Translations under genes and position numbers: made by a program
Assembly (NCBI GenBank): GCA_027306525.1
Contig: DAHUZM010000168.1
Span: 1 to 39,992, forward strand
Length of the DNA stretch: 39,992 nt
Direction: 5' to 3'
DNA from: Acidimicrobiaceae bacterium
GTDB taxonomy: Bacteria > Actinomycetota > Acidimicrobiia > Acidimicrobiales > RAAP-2
The notes under the pieces: generated by a model
What the model was told of the DNA's origin: nothing
Seen by the model: only the letters and a program-made list of their open reading frames with translations
Database searches by the model: none
In this document: positions 17,858 to 25,621 of the stretch, piece by piece
Position numbering within the stretch: position 1 is the stretch's first letter
Layout: every line of letters starts with the position of its first letter

Positions 17858-18205
17858 CTATCCGCCGAGTGCCTTTCGGAGCTCGGCCAGGCGGCCCGGG
17901 TTCACTCGCCACCACATCCAGCGGCCCCGCCGCTCGCCGGTGATCAGCCCCGCCTCGACAAGGATCCTTGTGTGGTGCGACACCGTCGGCTGGCTCTTGG
18001 CAAGGGGTTCCTCGAGCTCGCACGAGCACACCTCGGACCCAGACGCGACGAGCGAGAGCAGCCGCAACCGCACCGGATCGGCCAAGGCCGCAATCACGCG
18101 GGCGAGCTCGTTCGCCTCGGACTCGGTAAGCGGCGACTCGGTCAAAGGAGAGCAACAGGCAACCGGATCGGCTCGCCTCGGGGTCTTCACATTTGTCCTC
18201 GCCAC
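17858..18205 (-). CDS. arsR: ArsR family arsenic-responsive repressor
   Basis: Winged-helix repressor of 115 residues. Cysteines sit at 17-18 (ACCS) and at 60 and 62 (VCSCEL), before the recognition helix SQPTVSHHTRIL. A vicinal N-terminal pair plus a helix cysteine is the arsenite-binding layout of Corynebacterium-type ArsR, so trivalent arsenical sensing is likely. The GTG start follows GAGGTG. It is divergent from arsI and shares a 90-base region holding a strong promoter with an embedded inverted repeat. It probably represses arsI, the aquaglyceroporin and arsC, and itself. Confidence 0.9.
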   Translation of the reverse strand: MARTNVKTPRRADPVACCSPLTESPLTESEANELARVIAALADPVRLRLLSLVASGSEVCSCELEEPLAKSQPTVSHHTRILVEAGLITGERRGRWMWWRVNPGRLAELRKALGG

Positions 18206-18225
18206 CTAGGCACCTCACATACATA

Positions 18226-18254
18226 TTGACAGAGGTGAATCTGTCGTTCATGAT
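18226..18254 (+). promoter_or_regulatory. ars promoter with embedded ArsR operator
   Basis: A -35 TTGACA (18226-18231) and a -10-like CATGAT (18249-18254) are separated by exactly 17 bases. Between and over them lies the inverted repeat GACAGA-N6-TCTGTC (18228-18245). Bound repressor would block RNA polymerase. It points to arsI, whose start is 41 bases downstream. Confidence 0.65.
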
Positions 18255-18294
18255 GACGCATCGACAATGATAAATGTAATCGGGAGGTGGTCCC

Positions 18295-18765
18295 GTGTCT
18301 CGAGTGCAGCTCGCGCTCAACGTGGCAGATCTTGAGGAGGCCATCGCCTTCTACTCACAGTTGTTCGGCACGCCGCCAGCCAAGGTGCGGCCGGGCTATG
18401 CGAACTTCGCCGTCGCCGAGCCTCCACTCAAGTTGGTGCTGATCGAGAGCCCCGACCGAGAGCCGGGATCGCTGAACCACCTAGGTGTCGAGGTCGAGAC
18501 CCCCGGCGAGGTCCTCGCTGCGAGGGATCGCCTGAGAGATGCCGGTCTCCCCACCAGGGTCGAGGACCGCGTCGCCTGCTGCTACGCCGTCCAGGACAAG
18601 GTCTGGGTCGAAGGCCCAGGCAAGACACCCTGGGAGTTCTACGTCGTCCTCGACGACGCCGAGGGTGCGCCCGACCCGTCGCCCGACCCGCGCTCGTCCG
18701 CCGCGCCATGCTGCTCGGAACGCCCCGACCTCGCCGTGGGTGCTCAGACACCGACGCGCTGCTGA
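18295..18765 (+). CDS. arsI: ArsI-type C-As lyase (glyoxalase fold)
   Basis: Vicinal-oxygen-chelate protein of 156 residues. ArsI enzymes use Fe(II) and oxygen to cleave the carbon-arsenic bond of trivalent methyl- or aromatic arsenicals, releasing arsenite. Candidate metal ligands are Gln5 (RVQLAL), His62 (LNHLGVE) and Glu114 (PWEFY). The substrate-binding vicinal cysteines are Cys95-Cys96 in RVACCYAVQDKVWV, the motif separating ArsI from ordinary glyoxalases. A second CC pair occurs in the flexible tail (AAPCCSERP). The GTG follows GGGAGGTGG. It is the first gene of the divergent ars operon. Confidence 0.9.
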   Translation: MSRVQLALNVADLEEAIAFYSQLFGTPPAKVRPGYANFAVAEPPLKLVLIESPDREPGSLNHLGVEVETPGEVLAARDRLRDAGLPTRVEDRVACCYAVQDKVWVEGPGKTPWEFYVVLDDAEGAPDPSPDPRSSAAPCCSERPDLAVGAQTPTRC

Positions 18766-18783
18766 GCGGTCGAGGTCGCCTCC

Positions 18784-19557
18784 GTGCAGGAACATCCGCT
18801 GTGGCGGCGCCTGCTCGCAGAACTGCTGGGAAGCGCCTTCTTGTCGGCCGTCGTGATCGGCTCGGGGATCGCGGCCCAGCGGCTCTCACCTGCGAGTCCG
18901 GGCCTCGAGCTCTTCGAGAACGCGGCGGTCACGGCGGTCGGACTGTTCGCGATCATCTTGATGTTCGGGCCGGTCTCGGGCGGCCATTTCAACCCCGTCG
19001 TCTCCTTCGTCGACGCCGCGTTCGGTGGGATCAGCTGGCGCGACGCGTGCGCTTACCTCCCCGTCCAGGTGGCCGGTTGCACGCTCGGCGCGCTCACGGC
19101 GAACGTCATGTTCGGCATTGCTGCGATCAGCATCTCCACCAAGGATCGTGCCTCGGGCCCTCACTTCCTCTCCGAGATCATCGCCACCCTCGGGCTACTG
19201 CTCGTCATCTTCTCGCTCGCCCGTTCGGATCGATCGAGGATGGCCCCGGCCGCCGTCGGTGCCTACATCGGCGCGGCCTACTGGTTCACCTCGTCCACGT
19301 CGTTCGCGAATCCGGCCATCAGCGTCGGCCGGATGTTCTCGAACACCTTTGCCGGCATCGCCCCTGGTTCGGTTCCCTTGTTCGTCGGAGCGCAGGTAGT
19401 CGGTGGGCTCGTTGCGACCGGCCTGATCAAGGCGCTCTACCCGAGCGTCGGGAGCGAGGAGGCAGCCAAGATCGTCGTCCCCCATCGCGACCGGACTCGC
19501 TCCGAGACGGACGGGCACCCTCAACCCCACGTCCCTCTCCCCACGGAGGCCCAGTGA
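18784..19557 (+). CDS. MIP-family aquaglyceroporin (AqpS-like)
   Basis: Membrane channel of 257 residues with six helices and two half-helix pore loops. The loops are HFNPVVSF (Asn70-Pro71-Val72, where NPA is usual) and FANPAISVGR (Asn176-Pro177-Ala178 plus the selectivity-filter Arg). In rhizobial ars operons such a channel (AqpS) lets arsenite leave the cell down its gradient. Its position between arsI and arsC argues for the same role here, since no ArsB or Acr3 pump gene is present. The hydrophilic tail is His/Pro-rich. The GTG start lies 18 bases after arsI. Its stop overlaps the arsC start (GTGA). Confidence 0.9.
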   Translation: MQEHPLWRRLLAELLGSAFLSAVVIGSGIAAQRLSPASPGLELFENAAVTAVGLFAIILMFGPVSGGHFNPVVSFVDAAFGGISWRDACAYLPVQVAGCTLGALTANVMFGIAAISISTKDRASGPHFLSEIIATLGLLLVIFSLARSDRSRMAPAAVGAYIGAAYWFTSSTSFANPAISVGRMFSNTFAGIAPGSVPLFVGAQVVGGLVATGLIKALYPSVGSEEAAKIVVPHRDRTRSETDGHPQPHVPLPTEAQ

Positions 19558-19964
19558 CTAAACCCGTCGTCCTGTTCGTGTGCACACACAACGCCGGCCG
19601 GAGCCTGGCCGCCCGCGTCCTGCTCGACCACTATGCAGGTGGAAGGGTCGACGTGCGCTCGGCCGGGTCGGATCCGGCAGACGCCCTCAACCCGGCGGTG
19701 GTGGCAGTGCTCCAAGAGCGCGGACTGGACCCGAGCGGCGAACGACCAACGGTGCTCAGCACCGAAGATGGTCTCGCCGCCGACGTGATCGTCACCATGG
19801 GTTGTGGCGATAGTTGTCCCGTCTATCCCGGCAAGCGGTACCTCGACTGGGATCTTCCGGACCCCGCCGGCCAACCGATCGAAGTGGTTCGGCCCATCGT
19901 GGATGAGATCGATCGGCGGGTCCGAGACCTGCTCGAGGGGTTGGACACCGATCAGGCGGTTTGA
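19554..19964 (+). CDS. arsC: arsenate reductase, LMW-phosphatase fold
   Basis: Cytosolic arsenate reductase of 136 residues with the low-molecular-weight tyrosine phosphatase P-loop CTHNAGRS (Cys10, Arg16) and the acid loop DLPDPAGQ (Asp103). Cys84 and Cys88 occur in MGCGDSCPV, as in both thioredoxin-linked and actinobacterial mycothiol-linked enzymes. In an actinobacterium arsenate-mycothiol transferase activity is quite possible, but the choice of reductant is inference. The GTG overlaps the stop of the channel gene, showing tight coupling. It is the last gene of the ars operon. Confidence 0.92.
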   Translation: MTKPVVLFVCTHNAGRSLAARVLLDHYAGGRVDVRSAGSDPADALNPAVVAVLQERGLDPSGERPTVLSTEDGLAADVIVTMGCGDSCPVYPGKRYLDWDLPDPAGQPIEVVRPIVDEIDRRVRDLLEGLDTDQAV

Positions 19965-20203
19965 TCCGGCAGGCACCCCATGGTCTCGATCCCGAAGGGC
20001 GGCCAGGTTCAACGTTGAGCGCCCGATCAGCCCGGATCGCAGTCTTCGACCTCCGCTTCACACCGAACACCCCGCCACCGCCGCACACAAGGGCTATCGT
20101 GGGTGGACCGGATGAGGCTCCGGCGGGTCGCCCGACGGCGGCTACCCGAACCGCCAGTTGGCTGATGGCCTCTACGCACGGCAAGTCGTGACGTGGAGGT
20201 GGA

Positions 20204-21169
20204 GTGGTCGCAGTCGACCTGGCCCCGGCAAGCATCCAGGCTCTCCAGGTCCTGACCATCGTCGTATTCGCGCCCCTCGTCAGCGGGGTGATCGCGCATC
20301 TCGAGGCCCGCCTCCAGGGCCGTCGAGGTCCGCGAATTCTGCAGCCCTATTACGACCTCGGGAAGCTGTTCCGCAAGGAGACCTTGGTCCCGACCGATGC
20401 CAGCTGGGTCTTTGTGGTCGGCCCGATCCTGGCCTTCACCTGCTACCTGATCGTCCCGTTGTTGATCCCGGTCCTGACCGCCTATCCGCTCCCGCTCGGC
20501 TACATGGGAGACATCCTCGGCGGCGGGTTCATCCTCGGACTGGCCAGCTTCTCGGTCGCGGTCGCTGCCGCCGAATCCGGTGCCCCCTACGCGCAGCTCG
20601 GAAGCAGCCGGGCCATGACATTCGGCGCGCTGATCGAACCGTCGATCCTGTTCGTCACCTTCACCGTCGCCCTCATCACCACCACCGATCTCCCCTACTT
20701 CGAGGCCGCGTCCGCTCGGGCCTCGCTCAGTCAGGTGGTGCGGCCAGCGCATCTCCTCGCGGTACTGGCGTTCTTCTTGGTGGTCTTAAACGACACCAGC
20801 CGCATCCCGGTCGAGACACACTCAGGGACGCTCGAGTTCGGGATGATTGACGAGGCCAGAACGCTCGAGCATTCCGGTCCGCTCTTCGCCTTGTTGAAGT
20901 GGGGGTCGGCGATGAAGCAGCTGATTCTCTACGTCCTCCTCGTCAACGTGTTCGCGGCGCCCTGGGGGCTCGCGGGGACTACCGCCCTCGGCGCGGTGTT
21001 GCTCGCGATCGCGCTCCTCCTGGCAAAGGCCTTCGCCGTCGGAGCGATCTTCACGGTGATCGACAACAGCTTTTCCAAGCTGCGGCTCTTCAAGATCACC
21101 GAGTTCATGGCCGCTGCGTTCTTACTCGCGATCCTTGCTGTGCTCGTCTTGTATCTCGGAGGTGGATAG
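20204..21169 (+). CDS. hyfC: HyfC/HycD/NuoH-like membrane subunit
   Basis: A 321-residue membrane protein with about eight helices, related to complex I NuoH and to the HycD/HyfC subunits of hydrogenases 3 and 4. The conserved cytoplasmic loop RLQGRRGPRILQPYYDLGKL (37-56), which links membrane and peripheral arms in complex I, is intact, as is the later acidic loop around ETHSGTLEFGMIDEA. The GTG start follows GGAGGTGGAG. It opens a six-gene operon (20204-27663) for a complex-I-like machine. The 239-base region upstream shows no clear operator. Confidence 0.92.
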   Translation: MVAVDLAPASIQALQVLTIVVFAPLVSGVIAHLEARLQGRRGPRILQPYYDLGKLFRKETLVPTDASWVFVVGPILAFTCYLIVPLLIPVLTAYPLPLGYMGDILGGGFILGLASFSVAVAAAESGAPYAQLGSSRAMTFGALIEPSILFVTFTVALITTTDLPYFEAASARASLSQVVRPAHLLAVLAFFLVVLNDTSRIPVETHSGTLEFGMIDEARTLEHSGPLFALLKWGSAMKQLILYVLLVNVFAAPWGLAGTTALGAVLLAIALLLAKAFAVGAIFTVIDNSFSKLRLFKITEFMAAAFLLAILAVLVLYLGGG

Positions 21170-21859
21170 GTGGCGATCCTTCTCGCCTCAAGCACACCGC
21201 CGGTGCCCTCGACGTTCTCCGGAGGCGCGGAGGCCATAGCACTCGTCGTACTGCTCACCGAGTTCGCGATGTTCCGTGCGCCGCTGTCGCGTTCGCAGAT
21301 CCGGCTCTATGGATTCCAGTCGCTGGCGGTCAGCGCCCTTGCGATCTTGGTCGCCGCCACCCAACACGTGCCCGAGCTCTATGCCCTCGCTGGCCTGTCC
21401 TTCATTCTCAAGGTGCTGCTCGTTCCGGGCATCATGCTCCGCCTGCTGAAGGACGCACAGATCGACCTCGCTGCGAGCAACCGCCTCGGCGTCGCGTCCA
21501 TGGTCCTGCTCGCCATCGCCGCCTCGGTGTTCGGATTCTTCGTGGTGGGGCGGCTCCCCGTGCACGCCCACGTCCTGCCGGCACCGGCGCTTGGGCTGGC
21601 GGCTGCGGAGATCCTCGTGGCCTTCCTCCTCGTCATCCTGCGCGCGGATGTGGTGTCACAAGCGGTCGGCTTCTTCTCCCTCGAGAACGGCGTCTCGGTG
21701 GCGTCGCTGGTGGTTGCCTCGGGGCTCCCGCTCATCTTGGAGGTCGCATTCCTCTTCGACCTGCTCGTCGCAGTGGTCGTCTTCGGAGTGCTGATCCGGG
21801 TCCACCACGGTCGGACGAGGACGCTCTCGACCGACACGCTGGACCGGTTGCGGGGTTAG
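21170..21859 (+). CDS. hyfE: HyfE-like membrane subunit
   Basis: A 229-residue, highly hydrophobic protein with about seven helices, matching HyfE (the Mycobacterium HycP-type) in length and in segments such as RLYGFQSLAVSALA, FILKVLLVPGIMLRLL and SLENGVSVASL. Its N-terminal half corresponds to a small NuoK-like subunit. The GTG directly abuts the TAG stop of hyfC, with GGAGGTG just upstream. It belongs to the membrane arm of the complex. Confidence 0.88.
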   Translation: MAILLASSTPPVPSTFSGGAEAIALVVLLTEFAMFRAPLSRSQIRLYGFQSLAVSALAILVAATQHVPELYALAGLSFILKVLLVPGIMLRLLKDAQIDLAASNRLGVASMVLLAIAASVFGFFVVGRLPVHAHVLPAPALGLAAAEILVAFLLVILRADVVSQAVGFFSLENGVSVASLVVASGLPLILEVAFLFDLLVAVVVFGVLIRVHHGRTRTLSTDTLDRLRG

Positions 21860-21861
21860 TC

Positions 21862-23316
21862 GTGGGCTGGGACCTTCTCGTGCTCACCGTCGTCCCGTTC
21901 GTCGTCAGCATCACCTGCTGGTGGGCGCCGGTCACGCTGGGGCGTCTCTTGAGCCTGGCCAGCGGGGTGTTGAGCTTCGCGCTGGCGCTCCTCCTCGTCC
22001 CGGCGAAGACGACGACCGCAGCGGCGGGTTGGCTTCGGGTCGATGCGCTCTCGGTCGTCTTCTTGGTCGCCGTGACCTTCCTCTACGCCGCAACGACCAT
22101 CTTCTCCATCGGCTATGTCCGGCCGGGCGGTGCCAGCGAGGCCAACGCCCGCTACAACCGACGGTTCTTCGCGGGTCTCAACCTCTTCGCATGGTCGATG
22201 GCGATGGCGCCAATGGTGAACGGCCTGGCCCTCTTGTGGGTGGCCATCGAGGTGACCACGGTCGTCTCGGCGCTCCTGGTCGCCATCGACGACACCGACG
22301 GGGCGGCCGAAGCGGCATGGAAGTACGTGCTCATCGCGTCCATGGGACTCGGCATCGCCCTGCTTGGGACCGTGATCATGTACTACGCGGGAACGTCGGT
22401 CTTCGGCACCGGCTATGAGCTCTTCTATCCGAAGCTCCTCGGGGCGGCCGGGCGATTCCCGGCCGGGGTGGTGCGGCTGTCCTTCGTGCTCGCGGTGCTT
22501 GGCTACGGGACCAAGATGGGTCTCGTTCCCGTGCACACCTGGCTGCCCGACGCGCACTCGGAGGCCCCAACGCCAGTCTCGGCGCTGTTGTCGGGGTCCT
22601 TGCTCGCGGTGAGCTTCTATGCGATCTTGCGTTTCTACCAGATCAGCGTTCGTGCGATCGGGCCGACATTCCCCCGTGACGTCCTTTTGGCGTTCGGGAT
22701 CGCGTCGCTCGGCCTCGCGGCGCTGTACCTGGCGAGCCAACGTGACCTGAAGCGACTCTTCGCCTATTCGAGCGTCGAGCACATGGGCGTGCTCGCCATC
22801 GGCATGAGCTTCTCCGCTCCGATCGCAGTCGTCGGGGTCCTGCTCCATGTCCTCGCCCATGCGGCAGCCAAGGGGACCGCCTTCTTCGGAGCAGGCAGCA
22901 TGGTCTCGAAGTTCGGAACCAAGGAGATGACGCGACTGCGCGGAGGGGTCGGTGGGCTTCCTTGGAGCGGCCCCATGCTGGTCCTGGCGGTGCTCGGCCT
23001 CTGCGCGCTGCCACCCTTTGGGATCTTCAGGAGCGAGTTCCTCATCGTCTCGGGCGGTCTGCGCGATCCCCACGATGCCGTCGCCGCCGTCCTGATCGTG
23101 CTCGTCACCCTGGCCACGCTCGGCCTCACCTGGTTCTCATCACAGACGCTGCTGACCCCGACCCCCGATGGCGTGCTCCGCAAGGAGACGAGCGGCTGGA
23201 TCGTCTGCTCTATGGTGATCGGGCTGGGCGCCCTCGCTCTGCTCGGGGTCCACCCCCCCGCCCAGCTCTCGGATCTGCTCACCCGCGCCGCCCACGAGCT
23301 TCGGGGGGTCTCGTGA
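21862..23316 (+). CDS. hyfF: HyfF-like proton-translocating antiporter subunit
   Basis: A 484-residue Mrp/NuoN-like antiporter subunit with about 14 helices. Residues needed for proton transfer are kept: Glu130 in WVAIEVTTV, Lys218 in GYGTKMGLVPVHTWLP, and a later HVLAHAAAKGTAFF. PDAHSEAPTPVSALLSG is the standard signature. This implies that the pump remains functional even though the catalytic subunit has lost its NiFe cysteines. I chose the GTG at 21862, 2 bases after hyfE; the frame is open far upstream, but only inside the preceding genes. Its stop overlaps the next start (GTGA). Confidence 0.92.
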   Translation: MGWDLLVLTVVPFVVSITCWWAPVTLGRLLSLASGVLSFALALLLVPAKTTTAAAGWLRVDALSVVFLVAVTFLYAATTIFSIGYVRPGGASEANARYNRRFFAGLNLFAWSMAMAPMVNGLALLWVAIEVTTVVSALLVAIDDTDGAAEAAWKYVLIASMGLGIALLGTVIMYYAGTSVFGTGYELFYPKLLGAAGRFPAGVVRLSFVLAVLGYGTKMGLVPVHTWLPDAHSEAPTPVSALLSGSLLAVSFYAILRFYQISVRAIGPTFPRDVLLAFGIASLGLAALYLASQRDLKRLFAYSSVEHMGVLAIGMSFSAPIAVVGVLLHVLAHAAAKGTAFFGAGSMVSKFGTKEMTRLRGGVGGLPWSGPMLVLAVLGLCALPPFGIFRSEFLIVSGGLRDPHDAVAAVLIVLVTLATLGLTWFSSQTLLTPTPDGVLRKETSGWIVCSMVIGLGALALLGVHPPAQLSDLLTRAAHELRGVS

Positions 23317-24806
23317 AGGGCGCCGCGCTTTCGCGCCAAGTCGACCCCGAGCTCCTTGCCGAATCCGTGGCCGAGGAGCTCCGATCCGGGGCTCGCTTCG
23401 CCGCGCTCGCCGCCGCGGGATCGCCAGACGCTTCGACCACGCTCCGCGCGATCCTGGCCCGGGGGCGAGCACTCGAGATGCTCGAGGCGAGGCTCACGAG
23501 GGGTCGAACGAGCTACCCGGCGCTCACCCCGCTCGTGCCGGCCGCCGGCTGGTACGAGCGCGAGATCCACGACCTCTTCGGCATCGAGCCTGTCGGGCAC
23601 CCTCGGCTCGACCCGCTCGTCCTGCCGCTCCCGCTCGGGGCACCCCGTCCCCGCCCGGGGGACCCGCGGCGCTTCGGGCACGTCGAGCTCGACACCGCTC
23701 CCCTCCCAGGACATGTGAGCGGCGAAGGGGTCTTCACCATCCCCTACGGGCCGGTGCGCTCGGGGATCTTCGAGAGCGTCGAATTCCTGGTGGAGACCAC
23801 CGGTGAGGAGATCCCGCATCTGCGGACGCGCGTGTATCACAAGCATCGCGGCCTCGATCGGCGCTTCGGCGAGCTGGATGTGGGCGATGCGCTGCTCTTG
23901 GCCGAGCGCGTCGAGGGCACGAGCTCGGTCGCGCACGCCCTCGCGTTCAGCCAGGCCGTCGAGGCGATTGCCGGCGTCGAAGCGCCCCGTCCGGCCCAAC
24001 TGGTCCGGACGCTGCACGCCGAGCTCGAGCGGATCGCCTCGCACCTGGACTCGATGGTGCGCCACACCGAGGGGGGCGGCCAGGCGGTCGCCTACGCCCG
24101 GCTGTCGCGGCACAAAGAAGAGGTCCTCCGGCTGCGGGCCAGGTTGTGCGGCCATCGCTTCGGTCGAGGCGTCGTGGTGCCCGGCGGGGTCACCGGCGCT
24201 CTCCAGATCGAACCCGGCGACACGCTACGAGACCTGCGGATGCTCGAAGCGGCCATCGCCGAGGACTGCCGTGCGCTCATGGCCACCCCCTCGTTCCTCG
24301 ATCGCTTGCGGGGCACGGGCATGCTGCCGCCCGAGATCGTCCTCGCCCATGGCGCGCTCGGCCCCGTCGCCCGAGGTTCGGGGCTGGCCGACGACGTGCG
24401 GGCGGCGCGCCCCTACGGCGCCTACCGGTTCTTGGACTTCGAGGAGGCCTCCGGCTTCGAGGAGGGCGACGCGCTGGCGCGCCAGCGCGTCCGCCTCGCT
24501 GAGATCGACCAGGCCTTCCATCTGGCCCGCCAGGCCCTCGAGGAGCTTGCCGGCACCCCGGGACCGAGCTGGCGGGTGGCCCTCGGCCCGCTGACGGGCG
24601 GCGCGCTGTCTTCGGTCGAGGCACCCCAAGGAGAGCTGCTCTACCTGGTCGAGGTGGAGGGGGGCCGGATGCGCAGGGTGAAACCCAGGTGCGCCTCGTT
24701 TCACAACCTCGCCCTCTTCCCTCAGGCCTTCCGGGGCGACATCTTCACCGACTTCGTGTTCATCGAGGCGAGCTTCGGCGTCTCGATGGCGGGGGTGTCG
24801 GGCTGA
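23313..24806 (+). CDS. HyfG/HycE-like large subunit lacking NiFe cysteines
   Basis: A 497-residue fusion of a NuoC-like domain (GWYEREIHDLFGIEPVGHP, about 79-97) and a NuoD/hydrogenase large-subunit domain (from about 135), the layout of HycE and HyfG. In true hydrogenases the NiFe site needs two CxxC motifs. Here the first reads ERVEGTSSVAH (the positions of RVCGICGFAH, now Glu201 and Ser204). The C-terminal DPCxxC is EASFGVS (Ser487, Val490). All four metal cysteines are therefore gone, and no C-terminal maturation peptide is apparent. It cannot be a classical hydrogenase. The family of energy-converting hydrogenase-related complexes, and the Mycobacterium Rv0082-Rv0087 cluster, are the nearest matches I know. 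Confidence 0.88.
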   Translation: MKGAALSRQVDPELLAESVAEELRSGARFAALAAAGSPDASTTLRAILARGRALEMLEARLTRGRTSYPALTPLVPAAGWYEREIHDLFGIEPVGHPRLDPLVLPLPLGAPRPRPGDPRRFGHVELDTAPLPGHVSGEGVFTIPYGPVRSGIFESVEFLVETTGEEIPHLRTRVYHKHRGLDRRFGELDVGDALLLAERVEGTSSVAHALAFSQAVEAIAGVEAPRPAQLVRTLHAELERIASHLDSMVRHTEGGGQAVAYARLSRHKEEVLRLRARLCGHRFGRGVVVPGGVTGALQIEPGDTLRDLRMLEAAIAEDCRALMATPSFLDRLRGTGMLPPEIVLAHGALGPVARGSGLADDVRAARPYGAYRFLDFEEASGFEEGDALARQRVRLAEIDQAFHLARQALEELAGTPGPSWRVALGPLTGGALSSVEAPQGELLYLVEVEGGRMRRVKPRCASFHNLALFPQAFRGDIFTDFVFIEASFGVSMAGVSG

Positions 24807-25621
24807 TGCCCTGGATCCTGCGCGGGCTGCGTGAGGGCATCGTGACAAGCCGCTACCCGCGGCGCCCCGACGGATTCGGCGATGGGTTCCGGGGGGCGAT
24901 CCAGGTCGTCTCGGGCCCGGAGCCGGGCATCCAGGAAGCCCCAGGAGCCCGACCGGGCGCCGACGCCGAGTTGGTCGAGCTGTGCCCGACTCGAGCGATC
25001 GAGGCCGAGGGCGACGAGGTGCGAGTCGATCGGGGTCGCTGCGTCCTCTGCGGCCGCTGCGTCGCGTCGCGTCCCGATCGCTTCGCCTTCTCCCCCTCGG
25101 TCGAGACATCCGCGCTCACGCGCGCGGCGCTCGTCGTGCCCGAGATCGAGGAGGACGACGCAGCGCTCGCAGCCCTGCGAGCGCAACTGCACCGCCGCGT
25201 TCGGGCGCTTCGCCGCTCCGTGCACATCCGCCACGTGGACGCCGGCTCCGACGGCGCCGAGGAGTGGGAGGTCGCCGCCCTCGGCAATCCCCTCTATGAC
25301 GTGCAGCGCCTCGGCATCTACTTCACCGCCTCGCCTCGCCACGCCGACGTGCTCTTGGTCACCGGCGCCGGCACCATCGGCATGGCCGGACCGCTGCGGG
25401 CGACCTACGAGGCAATGCCCGAGCCGAGGGTCGTGGTCGCAGCGGGGACCGATGCCGTGAGCGGAGGTCTCATCCATCCGAGCTACGCCACCGAAGGAGG
25501 CGTGGGCGCCGCGGTCCCGGTCGACGTCTGGGTGCCCGGTTCGCCACCGAGCCCGTTCAGCCTGCTGCACGGCATCCTCCTCGGAATCGGCGTGCTCCAA
25601 GACGCGAGGGCACCGTCGTGA
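24806..25621 (+). CDS. ferredoxin-NuoB fusion, degenerate cluster sites
   Basis: 271 residues joining a HycF/NuoI-like ferredoxin segment (about 50-100) to a HycG/NuoB-like small subunit (about 135-271). The ferredoxin part has CPTRAI (Cys60) and CVLCGRC (Cys79, 82, 85) but no other cysteines, enough for a single [4Fe-4S] cluster built from both half motifs. The NuoB part keeps the fold (NPLYDVQRLGI, TASPRHADVLLVTG), but the four ligands of the terminal cluster are replaced. By comparison with HycG they align with Asp149, Glu152, Asp216 and Ser246 (VPGSPPSP for PGCPP). Start and previous stop overlap as TGATG; the stop overlaps the next start as GTGA. Confidence 0.85.
   Translation: MPWILRGLREGIVTSRYPRRPDGFGDGFRGAIQVVSGPEPGIQEAPGARPGADAELVELCPTRAIEAEGDEVRVDRGRCVLCGRCVASRPDRFAFSPSVETSALTRAALVVPEIEEDDAALAALRAQLHRRVRALRRSVHIRHVDAGSDGAEEWEVAALGNPLYDVQRLGIYFTASPRHADVLLVTGAGTIGMAGPLRATYEAMPEPRVVVAAGTDAVSGGLIHPSYATEGGVGAAVPVDVWVPGSPPSPFSLLHGILLGIGVLQDARAPS

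Noticed and set aside
21856-23073. 405-codon reverse frame opposite hyfF
   Set aside because: Antisense to a clear antiporter subunit; highly charged, no family.
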